A DNA stretch of 40,447 nucleotides from Treponema sp. (GTDB lineage: Bacteria; Spirochaetota; Spirochaetia; Treponematales; Treponemataceae). A program made the position numbers and the translations under genes. Each line of letters begins with the position of its first letter. Within the stretch, counting starts at the first letter, position 1. Of the stretch, positions 17,196-25,357 are shown piece after piece. Under the pieces are notes generated by a model that was not told the origin of the DNA, searched no databases, and saw nothing but the letters and a program-made list of their open reading frames with translations. The DNA lies in assembly GCA_017521105.1 (NCBI GenBank), contig JAFXDY010000108.1:1-40447 (forward strand), in the 5' to 3' direction.

Positions 17196-17247
17196 AATGT
17201 TATTATTCTACATAAAATAATAGAAAAGTAAAAGTGGTATAAAAATT

Positions 17248-18597
17248 TTATATTTCTTGCTTTCCAATTTTTTTGTAAAATTTAACAAATGTGAATAAAA
17301 GTGCTAAAAATGTTACTGCCCAAGAAATTGGGTATGATAAATAAATTACAGTTTCTGTGTGGAACTTTGGAATTTGAAAAATTGTGAAAATCCAAAACAT
17401 GCGGAACAAGCAAGCTCCAATTAATGTTATAATTACAGGTGCCAATGAGTGTCCAATTCCTCTGATGCAGTTTGCCATTGTGTCCATCATTCCGCATAGG
17501 TAATATGTAGATAAAATGATGATTAATCGTTTGCGGCCGGCTAAAACTACTTCTGGGCTAGTTGTGTAAAATCCTAATAATAAATCTAGGAAAATGTAAA
17601 ATATAAAGCTTAATAACGCGCCAATTATGAATACAATAATTTGAGATTCAAATGCGGCTTTTTTTATTCTTTTGTATTCTTTTGCTCCCATGTTTTGTGA
17701 ACAAAATGTTAAGGCTCCTTGGGAAAATCCGTTCATGGCTGTGTAAATAAAGCCTTCTAAGTTTAAAGCGGCAGAGTTTCCTGCAATTGCAATAGCTCCA
17801 AACGTGTTTATTGAAGATTGAATAATAACGTTTGAAAAAGAAAACATTATCCCTTGGCAACCTGCTGGAATTCCAATTTTTACAATTTTTAATAATATGT
17901 GAGAATTTATTTTTAGTTGTTTTAAATTTAGGCGGAATGAATCTTCTTCTTTTAATAAAATTCTAACAACTAAAATTGCAGATAAAACTTGTGAAATTAC
18001 TGTGGCAATGGCAACTCCCGCAACGTTCATTTTGAATACAATTACAAAAATCAAATTAAGAATTAAGTTTAATATTCCTGCCAAAGATAAAATGTATAAA
18101 GGACGTTTTGTATCTCCTTTGGCTCGTAACAAGGCACTTCCAAAATTGTAAACCATTGTGGCTGTAATTCCTAAAAAATATATTTTAAGGTAAACGGCAG
18201 CCAAATCTAACACTTCTTTTGGTGCTTGCATTAATTTTAAAATATATTCTGCTCCAAAAACTCCAATAATTGTTAAAGCAATTCCGCTATAAACAGAAAC
18301 TAACATTGCAGTATGAACTGTATCTTTTAATTCTTTTGATTTTTTGGCTCCAAAATAATGAGCGGCAACTACGTTTGTTCCAATTGAAAGTCCCATAAAA
18401 AGATTTACAAGCAAGTTTACTAATGAACCTGTTGAACCAACTGCCGCAAGTGAATTATCTCCTGCAAATCGGCCAACAACAATTACATCAACTGCATTAA
18501 ACAAAACTTGCAAAAAACTTGAAAAAACTAATGGAATTGAAAATTTTACAAGTTTGTTAAATATTGAACCTTCGGTCATATCAATTTGATTTGCCAT
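17248..18597 (-). CDS. MATE-family multidrug/organic cation exporter
   Basis: A 449-residue protein with 12 membrane segments. MTEGSIFNKLVKFSIPLVFS at the N-terminus, LFNAVDVIVVGRFAG, GLSIGTNVVAAHYFGAKK and GFSQGALTFCSQNMGAKEYK are MATE blocks. It should export drugs or metabolites by sodium or proton antiport. ATG 18597 is chosen because GAGGA lies just upstream (reverse complement of TCCTC at 18603-18607). The frame stays open further upstream to 18678 only because it reads through a 72-bp repeat element, so the extension is rejected. The branch is the MatE/NorM-like group common in Clostridia and spirochaetes. A second MATE gene lies at 34.4 kb and is only distantly similar. Confidence 0.88.
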   Translation of the reverse strand: MANQIDMTEGSIFNKLVKFSIPLVFSSFLQVLFNAVDVIVVGRFAGDNSLAAVGSTGSLVNLLVNLFMGLSIGTNVVAAHYFGAKKSKELKDTVHTAMLVSVYSGIALTIIGVFGAEYILKLMQAPKEVLDLAAVYLKIYFLGITATMVYNFGSALLRAKGDTKRPLYILSLAGILNLILNLIFVIVFKMNVAGVAIATVISQVLSAILVVRILLKEEDSFRLNLKQLKINSHILLKIVKIGIPAGCQGIMFSFSNVIIQSSINTFGAIAIAGNSAALNLEGFIYTAMNGFSQGALTFCSQNMGAKEYKRIKKAAFESQIIVFIIGALLSFIFYIFLDLLLGFYTTSPEVVLAGRKRLIIILSTYYLCGMMDTMANCIRGIGHSLAPVIITLIGACLFRMFWIFTIFQIPKFHTETVIYLSYPISWAVTFLALLFTFVKFYKKIGKQEI

Positions 18598-18627
18598 TTT
18601 TTTCCTCTTTTGTAATTCAAAATTTAA

Positions 18628-18699
18628 TTTAGGGTTTAATACAAACCCTAAAAACGGCCGAGTCAAGGCCTTGAGCAAAGCGTGCCTTGACCGGACGTA
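18628..18699 (+). repeat. 72-bp double-hairpin element, copy 1 (5' leader of MATE gene)
   Basis: The element begins with arms TTTAGGGTTT/AAACCCTAAA around AATAC, and a second hairpin uses GTCAAGGC and GCCTTGAC. It ends with CGGACGTA. It lies about 30 bases upstream of the MATE start codon and would be transcribed in its leader. Confidence 0.92.
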
Positions 18700-18773
18700 T
18701 TTAAATATCTAAAGAATCTCGGAAAAGTGAGCCGTTTTTTTGTTCAGATTTGGGAGATAGTTTTTTTTGCTTT

Positions 18774-19001
18774 TTATAATTTAATTACATCTAACATTTC
18801 TCTAAAAAAGTGATTTTCTACTTTTGCGTTGTTGTAAAATTCTCCAAAAGATTTATATTTTTCACCTTGAAATGTCTGTCCAAAAACGATATATTCCCCT
18901 TTTTCGTCTTTGTCGTAAGTGAGGTTATAATTTTTTCCATTGTATGAAAACTCAAATGATTTTTTTGTATCAATAAGAAAAATTAAATCGTCTTTAGTCA
19001 T
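18774..19001 (-). CDS. Small hypothetical protein
   Basis: A 75-residue protein of unknown family starting MTKDDLIFLIDTKKSFEFSY. It is soluble, rich in charged and aromatic residues, with a predicted beta-hairpin region (FSYNGKNYNLTYDKDEKGEY) and a C-terminal helix ending LDVIKL. The start at 19001 is preferred because TATAAT on the minus strand (19010-19015) ends eight bases before it. The reading frame has ordinary amino-acid composition and is separate from both neighbours, which supports a real gene. Confidence 0.6.
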   Translation of the reverse strand: MTKDDLIFLIDTKKSFEFSYNGKNYNLTYDKDEKGEYIVFGQTFQGEKYKSFGEFYNNAKVENHFFREMLDVIKL

Positions 19002-19066
19002 GGACATATATTATAAAATTAAAAAAATAATGGCAATAATGAATTTATAAATCATTTGTTATGTGC

Positions 19067-19078
19067 TATTATATTTAT
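19067..19078 (+). promoter_or_regulatory. Probable leaderless promoter of the MoxR operon
   Basis: TATTAT at 19067-19072 is followed by six bases and then ATG 19079. TTTATA at 19044-19049 sits 17 bases upstream as a -35 candidate. There is no Shine-Dalgarno sequence. Confidence 0.5.
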
Positions 19079-20032
19079 ATGAATAAAATAAAAGTTGTTT
19101 CGGATAAAATTAAAAAGTCGGTTTTTAGTGTTTTTAAAGGTAAAGAAGATGTTGTAGATATGATTCTTTGTGCAATTTTTGCACAAGGTCATGTTTTGTT
19201 AGAAGATGTTCCAGGAACTGGTAAAACAGTTTTAGCAAAAGCTTTGGCAAAATCTATTGATATGTCATTTTCTAGAATTCAGTGTACACCAGATTTAATG
19301 CCTTCTGATATTACAGGAAATAATATTTGGCTTCCAGCAAAACAAGAGTTTGAATTTAGAAAAGGCCCTGTAATGTCTTCAATTGTTTTAGTTGATGAAT
19401 TAAATCGTGCAACTCCAAGAACTCAGTCTGCTTTGCTTGAATGTATGGCAGAAAATCAAGTTAGTGTTGATGGAAAAGTTCATCCTTTAGAAAAACCTTT
19501 TTTTGTTATTGCTACAGAAAATCCTGTTGAATCTGAAGGAACTTTCCCTTTGCCAGAAGCTCAAAAAGATAGATTTATGCTTTCCCTTTCTATTGGCTAT
19601 CCAACAGTGGAAGAAGAAATTCAAATTATTACAGCACAAAATTCTTTAGTTCATCCTGTTGAATCTGTTTGTGCAGTTGTTACAAAAGATGAAATTATTG
19701 AATGTATGGAAGAAGTTGTAAAAATTTTTGTTGATGATGCTGTTTTGTCATATTTGATTTCTCTTTGTAATTGGACACGTACAGATGATAGAATTTTAGC
19801 CGGAGTTTCTCCTCGTGGTTCTTTATCTTTTTATAAAGCCTGTCAGGCTTATGCAGCAATTCATGGTCGTGATTTTGTTACTCCTGAAGATGTAAAAACA
19901 ATGGCACTTCCTGTTTTTAAGAAACGTATTATTTTAAAAACAGATTCAATTTTAAAAGGATATACAGAAGAAAATCTTGTAAAAGAACTTTTAGATTCAA
20001 TTCCTATTCCAAATTTTAAAGCACATGTATAA
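19079..20032 (+). CDS. MoxR-family AAA+ ATPase
   Basis: A 317-residue ATPase. Walker A is LEDVPGTGKT (GTGKT at 46-50), Walker B is IVLVDELNRATPRTQSALLE, sensor 1 is FFVIATENPVESEGTFPLPE, and the arginine-bearing AQKDRFML follows. MoxR proteins act as chaperone-like ATPases assembling or activating partners with VWA or DUF58 domains. The next gene encodes a DUF58 protein, the classic partner. An in-frame start 18 bases earlier (19061) is possible, but the promoter-like TATTAT lies between the two. Confidence 0.9.
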   Translation: MNKIKVVSDKIKKSVFSVFKGKEDVVDMILCAIFAQGHVLLEDVPGTGKTVLAKALAKSIDMSFSRIQCTPDLMPSDITGNNIWLPAKQEFEFRKGPVMSSIVLVDELNRATPRTQSALLECMAENQVSVDGKVHPLEKPFFVIATENPVESEGTFPLPEAQKDRFMLSLSIGYPTVEEEIQIITAQNSLVHPVESVCAVVTKDEIIECMEEVVKIFVDDAVLSYLISLCNWTRTDDRILAGVSPRGSLSFYKACQAYAAIHGRDFVTPEDVKTMALPVFKKRIILKTDSILKGYTEENLVKELLDSIPIPNFKAHV

Positions 20033-20068
20033 TTTGACTTTTATTTTTTGGATTTTTTGAATTAAGAT

Positions 20069-21160
20069 TTGCGTGGATTAAAAAAAGTGATTAAATCTAA
20101 TTTAACAATAAAAATATTAGCAGTTTTTGCTTTTCTCTTGTTTTTGTTTGTGCCTTCAAAAATTGTACAAAGTATTTGTATTGGATTTGATTTAACAGTT
20201 TTATTTTCATATTTTTATGCTTTAATTTTATTAAAAAATCTTGATGCGGAACGAAGTATAAATAATTTAAAAGTTGCTTCAAAAGAACAAATTGAAATTA
20301 AGTTTTCGGTTCTAAACAGATGTCGTTTGCCTGCTTTAGTTTGTTTTGTGCAAGATACAATTTCTATGTATGTTTTTGGTGATGAAAACAATCAGTTGAT
20401 TTCTTTACGTCCCTATGAACGAACTTTTGTAAAATATAAAGTTATGGCAAAAGAACGAGGATTATTTACAGCAGGACCTGTTGTAATAAAATCTTCAGAC
20501 CCAATTGGATTTTTTGAAATTACAAAAGAAGTTCCTGTTTTTAATACAATTATGGTTCGTCCTGCAAGAATTAATTTGATTACAAAAGCTATTCCGGGGC
20601 GTCCACAAGGTGCACTTTCAATTCAAAATAAGATTTATGAAGATATTACTTTGCGAAGAAGTATTCGTCCTTACGAAACTGGTGATGAATTTAAGCGTAT
20701 TAACTGGTTTATAAGTGCAAAATATAATTCATTATTTACAAACGAATATGAAAACTCTTTTGATGTGCCATTTTTTGTATTTTTGAATCTTGCAGAAGAT
20801 GATTATACTTTAGATTTGCGTCATTCAAAAGGTGAAACCGCAATTGAAATTGCAGCAGCCATTGTAGAAGCTTCAAAAAGATTTAGACAACCATGTGGAT
20901 TTGCCGCTTTTGGTTCAGAGTTCCCTTTTTTACTTCCAAGACAAAATCAATCTGAAAGCATTTTGGACGTTCTTTCCTTAATTAAAATGGTTCCTGGAAA
21001 ACTTGATTACAACCCTATTGAAAAATTAAAAACAAAACTTTCAAAAAATACACAAATATTTGTAATTGGCCCCGACGAAGTTGATCATTATATTAATCTT
21101 TGTTATGCAGATGAAAAAGAAATTACAACAAAAAAATTAAATATGGAAAAAGTTTTATGA
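20069..21160 (+). CDS. DUF58-domain membrane protein, MoxR partner
   Basis: A 363-residue protein. Two hydrophobic segments fill residues ~12-55. The DUF58 signature LRRSIRPYETGDEFKRINW (residues ~195-213) corresponds to the usual LR.Y..GD..R.I.W block, followed by a VWA-like C-terminal fold (PFFVFLNLAEDD). These proteins work with MoxR ATPases in envelope-related complexes. The frame opens at TTG 20069; GTG 20087 is an alternative, and neither has a strong Shine-Dalgarno. Its last four bases overlap the next gene (ATGA). Confidence 0.78.
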   Translation: MRGLKKVIKSNLTIKILAVFAFLLFLFVPSKIVQSICIGFDLTVLFSYFYALILLKNLDAERSINNLKVASKEQIEIKFSVLNRCRLPALVCFVQDTISMYVFGDENNQLISLRPYERTFVKYKVMAKERGLFTAGPVVIKSSDPIGFFEITKEVPVFNTIMVRPARINLITKAIPGRPQGALSIQNKIYEDITLRRSIRPYETGDEFKRINWFISAKYNSLFTNEYENSFDVPFFVFLNLAEDDYTLDLRHSKGETAIEIAAAIVEASKRFRQPCGFAAFGSEFPFLLPRQNQSESILDVLSLIKMVPGKLDYNPIEKLKTKLSKNTQIFVIGPDEVDHYINLCYADEKEITTKKLNMEKVL

Positions 21161-22599
21161 CAATTAATTTAGGAAAAAGATTTTTTGAAACATTTATATA
21201 TTATTTGTCCTCACTTTTTTTTACACTGTTTTTATTTTTTTCTTTTTCGCTTGTTTCTGGTTTTATGACAAAAAATCAAATTATTTTTGAAGTATTAATG
21301 TTAGTAATTTTTTCAACATTAAATATGGCTATTATTTTAACACTATATAGGGAAAAAGTTACTTCTTTGGGATTTTCTAGGGTTTTATTATTTTATCTTA
21401 TTTTTTTAATTGTAGTTGCTTTTGGAATAAAGAAAATTTCATATAGTAATATTGCAGCAGTTTCTTTTGTCCCATTTGTATTAATTAATTATTTTTATTT
21501 TGTCTATAATTACAAAAGTCTTAATTTATATCATAATTTTGAAGAACAATGTGTAGGACTTTCCAAAAAAGAATTAAAAGAAAAATTGTATCACAACAAC
21601 ACCATTGCGCTTGATTATTCTCAAAGTATAAAAAGTTCAATTGTTTCTCAATTAGTTTTTGCAATTTTATGCATTATTATTTTTATTGCAGAAAAAAACA
21701 TTTATCATCAGTATAGTTTTACAGCAGGAATTACTTTAATTGTTCATTTAATTTGTGTTTTTTTAATGTTTATTTTCTTTTGTACAAATAAAAATGAAGT
21801 TTTTTATGCGTTCTTAGGTTTTGATAACATTTTTAAATATAGAAAAAAAATTGTGAAAGTTTCTGTTATTATTTGTTTAATTTCAATTGTATTTTCATTG
21901 TTTATTTCTTCTGATTCTGCAATCTTAAATTATAAATTTATATTAGTTTTGTTAAAAAAATTATTAGTTGTAGAATCTCCAATTGTACAAAAGACAGAGC
22001 TAGAAATTTTAAACGAGCCAGAATTTCCTCCATTAGTTTTGGAACCATCTTTGTATGATGAAAATAATAATCACATATTTGAAATAATTGGAATTGTCAT
22101 TCAATTAATTGTTGCTTTATTAATTGTTTTTGTTTTGATAATATTTTTGCTAAAACCATTATTCAGTCAAAAATTTATTGATTTTATTAAAAATAATAAA
22201 TTAAAACTCTATTTTAAAAATTTTTTTAATACTCTAAAAAAAATAATAAAATCAATTTTCTTTGGTTCTTCCATTGAACTTCAAAAATACACTACTGTAG
22301 AAAGTAAAAGTTTTTATGATAACATTAGTGAGTTTTTGAAAAAATCTAAAAAATCTAAAGCAAAAAAAGATGAATTAGACAGATTTACAAAAAAATATAT
22401 GAAACTTGTAGATTGGGCTAAATCAAAAGAAATTACTTACAAAAAAACTTATGGCCCATTGGAATTTTGCAAAATGATTAATGTGGACTCGGCAGTAAAA
22501 GCTGGGGAAATTTTTGAAAAAGCTTTATATTCTTTTGAATTAGTCTCTGAAGATGAAGAAATTGAATTTAACAAATTAATAGAAGAAACAATAAAATGA
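21157..22599 (+). CDS. Multi-pass membrane protein with DUF4129-like C-terminus
   Basis: A 480-residue protein. About eight membrane segments fall between residues ~12 and ~270, plus one near ~310-335 (IIGIVIQLIVALLIVFVLII). A long basic cytoplasmic linker (KKSKKSKAKKDELDRFTKKY) leads to an acidic helical tail MKLVDWAKSKEITYKKTYGP...EKALYSFELV. In MoxR-DUF58 clusters the third gene is often a TgpA-like transglutaminase with a C-terminal DUF4129. Here the tail resembles DUF4129 but no transglutaminase Cys-His-Asp core is seen. Overlaps of four bases on both sides show tight translational coupling. Confidence 0.62.
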   Translation: MTINLGKRFFETFIYYLSSLFFTLFLFFSFSLVSGFMTKNQIIFEVLMLVIFSTLNMAIILTLYREKVTSLGFSRVLLFYLIFLIVVAFGIKKISYSNIAAVSFVPFVLINYFYFVYNYKSLNLYHNFEEQCVGLSKKELKEKLYHNNTIALDYSQSIKSSIVSQLVFAILCIIIFIAEKNIYHQYSFTAGITLIVHLICVFLMFIFFCTNKNEVFYAFLGFDNIFKYRKKIVKVSVIICLISIVFSLFISSDSAILNYKFILVLLKKLLVVESPIVQKTELEILNEPEFPPLVLEPSLYDENNNHIFEIIGIVIQLIVALLIVFVLIIFLLKPLFSQKFIDFIKNNKLKLYFKNFFNTLKKIIKSIFFGSSIELQKYTTVESKSFYDNISEFLKKSKKSKAKKDELDRFTKKYMKLVDWAKSKEITYKKTYGPLEFCKMINVDSAVKAGEIFEKALYSFELVSEDEEIEFNKLIEETIK

Positions 22600-24191
22600 A
22601 AATAGTTTTTTACAGTTCAAATTCAAACATTTTTGATAAAGAAAATTTTTTTATAACTACTCTTCCAAGTCATTTTCAAAAATGGAAGGAATTTATAAAA
22701 AATCATCCAGAAGATGAGTTTTATTTTGTTACAGAGCAGCCTGGAATGTTCATTTTAGATTCTTTTTATTTAGGGTTTATTACAAATCCTAAAAACGACC
22801 GAGTCAAGGCCTTGAGCAAAGCGTGCCTTGACCGGACGTATTTAGGGTTTAATACAAATCCTAAAAACGGCCGAGTCAAGGCCTTGAGCAAAGCGTGCCT
22901 TGACCGGACGTATTTTGATGAGGATGAAGTTTGCAAAAATAATCTTTCTGTTGAAAATCTTTTAAAAGAAAATAATATTTATGTTTTACAAGAAAATTCT
23001 TGTGATTTAGACATTTTTGCTCAAAAAATTATGAGTTTTAATCCAGATTTTGCAATTTCTATGAGTTTTTGGGTAAATCCTTTTGATTGGCTTCCTATTC
23101 AAGATTCTTTAATTGCAGAAAAACTTGAATCAAATGGAATAAATGTAATTTCTCACCCAGCGGAACTTAATTACAACTTTTTTGACAAAAATAAAACAAA
23201 ACAATTATTAGAAAAAAATGGATTTCTTACACCTAAAGGCATTTATGTAAATCATGACATGTATTTTTGTGCGGGAAACAGAAAAGAAATCAAAAAAAAT
23301 GTTTATAAAGATTATATTTTAAACCAAATAAAAAAATTAAACTTTCCTTTAATTGCAAAAGATCCATTTGGATTAAGCTCTTATGGAATGCAAGTTTTGA
23401 ATACTTACGGCGAAGTTTGTAATTATTTAAATTCTAAAAAAAACAACAGCGACAGAATTATTGAAGAAATGATTAGTGGAAATCAGTTTGGAATTGAATT
23501 TTTGTGTTGTAATGCAATTTCTAATTCTCAAACAATTTCAAATGAAAAATCAATTTCAATTTTTCCTCCATTTATGTTTTCTGTAAACAAATATGGAATT
23601 ACAAGCCCTAAACAAAGTATAAAAATTGGTCCAATTAAAGAAAATTCCCAAAAAAATGATTTTTGTGTAAAGGAACTTTATGATTTAATTAAAAAATTGG
23701 CTCAAACTTTTGATTTTAACGGAATTGCCCAAGTTGATTTAGTTTTACATGAAAAACAATGGTACATTATAGAAATTAATCCCCGCCTTTCTGGAATGAC
23801 TTTAAGTTCCCTTTCTTTTGCAAATGATTTTAACAATTCACTTTTTGAAGTTTTTTATAATCATTTTGTCTTGAAAAATCAAACAGTAAATGAATCAATA
23901 AACAAAATTTCAAATTCAGAAGCGATAAAATGCATAAACTTAAAACTTCCACTACTTTCAAAAGATAATTTATTAAAATTAAAAAATCTTTCTTTTGTAA
24001 AATATGTTTGCCAAACAGAAAATAAATCTGCTTTGCAAGAGCGTGAAAAAGGTTTTTGCGAAGTGATAATTTGTGGTGAATCTGCTTGTGAATTGCAAAG
24101 TTATATTGTAAAAATAGAAAAGGATTTTTCCACAGAAGCAGAAAAATCCTTATTCATAAACGCAAAAGAAATGCTTTTACTTTGTTTCTAA
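22596..24191 (+). CDS. ATP-grasp ligase (D-Ala-D-Ala ligase-like) with two in-frame 72-bp repeats
   Basis: A 531-residue protein. The ATP-grasp fold spans about residues 190-430. It has FPLIAKDPFGLSSYGMQV (lysine and glycine-rich loop), the acidic IIEEMISGNQFGIEFLC, and the metal-binding FNGIAQVDLVLHEKQWYIIE followed by INPRLSGMT. The pre-ATP-grasp part includes FAISMSFWVNPFDWLPIQD. The family joins a carboxylate to an amine using ATP; the substrate is not evident. Residues ~58-105 are translated from two tandem 72-bp palindromic elements (22769-22912), giving two copies of a 24-residue LGF.TNPKN.RVKALSKACL unit. Removing them restores a smooth SFYFDEDE junction. The gene is coupled to the membrane-protein gene by a four-base overlap and overlaps the convergent GGDEF gene by 15 bases. 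Confidence 0.75.
   Translation: MKIVFYSSNSNIFDKENFFITTLPSHFQKWKEFIKNHPEDEFYFVTEQPGMFILDSFYLGFITNPKNDRVKALSKACLDRTYLGFNTNPKNGRVKALSKACLDRTYFDEDEVCKNNLSVENLLKENNIYVLQENSCDLDIFAQKIMSFNPDFAISMSFWVNPFDWLPIQDSLIAEKLESNGINVISHPAELNYNFFDKNKTKQLLEKNGFLTPKGIYVNHDMYFCAGNRKEIKKNVYKDYILNQIKKLNFPLIAKDPFGLSSYGMQVLNTYGEVCNYLNSKKNNSDRIIEEMISGNQFGIEFLCCNAISNSQTISNEKSISIFPPFMFSVNKYGITSPKQSIKIGPIKENSQKNDFCVKELYDLIKKLAQTFDFNGIAQVDLVLHEKQWYIIEINPRLSGMTLSSLSFANDFNNSLFEVFYNHFVLKNQTVNESINKISNSEAIKCINLKLPLLSKDNLLKLKNLSFVKYVCQTENKSALQEREKGFCEVIICGESACELQSYIVKIEKDFSTEAEKSLFINAKEMLLLCF
22769..22840 (+). repeat. 72-bp double-hairpin element, copy 2, inside a coding sequence
   Basis: Begins TTTAGGG and ends GGACGTA, the same borders as copy 1. 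It differs at several bases (ATTAC loop, AAATCC arm, GACCGAG). It is 24 codons in the ATP-grasp reading frame with no stop. Confidence 0.93.
22841..22912 (+). repeat. 72-bp double-hairpin element, copy 3, tandem to copy 2 inside a coding sequence
   Basis: It directly abuts copy 2, with period exactly 72 bases, so the frame is kept. Its sequence is closer to copies 1 and 5 (GGCCGAG) than to copy 2, so the tandem pair may not be a fresh local duplication. Confidence 0.93.
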
Positions 24192-25343
24192 TTTTGCTGC
24201 GTTATTTTCAGTTTTAATTTTAGCTTTATCTTCTGTAATTTGAGCCAATGTTTTTTGAATAAATTCTTTTGTATTTTTAAGTTGCATTTCATAAGATTTG
24301 CTACTTAATAAAACTTTAATTTCATATTTTTTGTCATTATCATTTTTTTCTAAAGATTTTTTAATTGTTTCTTTAAAATCAGAAACTTCAGATGTTAACA
24401 TTCCAATTGAAACAATTGCAAAAGTGTCTCCGCTGTATCTTGCCAAAAAGCATTTTTTTGAACTACAAAGTTTTTTGAGTTTTGCTGCAATATCACAAAT
24501 TAAAATATCACCTTCAACGTGTCCAAAATTATCGTTCAGTTTTTTGAAGTTTAAAACGTCAATTAAAATTAAACTAATTGGTTCACGGTTTTCTGGATAT
24601 TGCAAAATAACATTATCTAAATATTTTTCCAAAGAAAATCTGTTGTTTAAGTTTGAAAGTGCATCTCTTGTAATTTTTTGTTGCTGAATATTTACATAAA
24701 CACAAGTTAAAGCTAAAACAATACAAAGCTGTGAAATTGACAAATTTGTGTGATCAAAAGCTTTGTAAGCAATTGCAATCAATGGAATAAAAGAAAAACA
24801 TGCAACAATTACATAGCGTTTTTTTTCTGCAATAGAAATTTTTTTTCTAATAGAAATCAATGCACAAACAATAACTAAAATTAAATAAAAACAAGATGTT
24901 AAAATGAAAAGCCAAGGTTGGGTTCCTTTTTCGTAAAAGTTGTTATCATCAATGTAGAAAAGCCATTTTGTAATAAATGATGTGGCAATTAATGCAATAA
25001 AAGCAACCAAAGGAATCAAAACTACAATATTGTGAATTAAGGAAAAGTTTTTCTTTGGATTTGTTAATCTTTCGTAATAGCAAAACCACTTAAAACTGCA
25101 CATTGTAGTTGCTGCGGCAGAAATTCCACACAAAACATAGTTTACAATAAATGCACCTTCAAAAATCCTTCCGTCCAAAATATTCCATGCAATTTGTGAC
25201 ACAAACAAAATATAGGCATAATGGAAAACACTTCTAAAAGCTTTTTGTTCGCTTGAATTTTCCCCAGCCAAAAAAGTTGATTCCAACAAAATTAAAAAAA
25301 CTAAACTAAAAACGTACATTAAAATATTAATTTGATATACCAT
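24177..25343 (-). CDS. Membrane GGDEF-domain protein with degenerate active site
   Basis: A 388-residue protein. Six or seven membrane segments occupy residues ~1-220. A GGDEF domain follows with ISLILIDVLNFKKLNDNFGH and LARYSGDTFAIVS. The signature is SGDTF where active diguanylate cyclases have GGDEF, and the second metal aspartate of the DxD-like block is replaced (IDVLNF). Synthesis of cyclic di-GMP is therefore doubtful; it may bind GTP or c-di-GMP, or regulate by dimerisation. It lies 14 bases behind the FemAB gene with Shine-Dalgarno AAGGA, so the two form an operon. Confidence 0.78.
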   Translation of the reverse strand: MVYQINILMYVFSLVFLILLESTFLAGENSSEQKAFRSVFHYAYILFVSQIAWNILDGRIFEGAFIVNYVLCGISAAATTMCSFKWFCYYERLTNPKKNFSLIHNIVVLIPLVAFIALIATSFITKWLFYIDDNNFYEKGTQPWLFILTSCFYLILVIVCALISIRKKISIAEKKRYVIVACFSFIPLIAIAYKAFDHTNLSISQLCIVLALTCVYVNIQQQKITRDALSNLNNRFSLEKYLDNVILQYPENREPISLILIDVLNFKKLNDNFGHVEGDILICDIAAKLKKLCSSKKCFLARYSGDTFAIVSIGMLTSEVSDFKETIKKSLEKNDNDKKYEIKVLLSSKSYEMQLKNTKEFIQKTLAQITEDKAKIKTENNAAKLETK

Positions 25344-25357
25344 AATTTTTCCTTTTT

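Noticed and set aside
18598-18678. N-terminal extension of the MATE protein (KALTRPFLGFVLNPK)
   Set aside because: It is the translation of a 72-bp repeat in the leader. ATG 18597 has a good Shine-Dalgarno and begins at the family's normal N-terminus.
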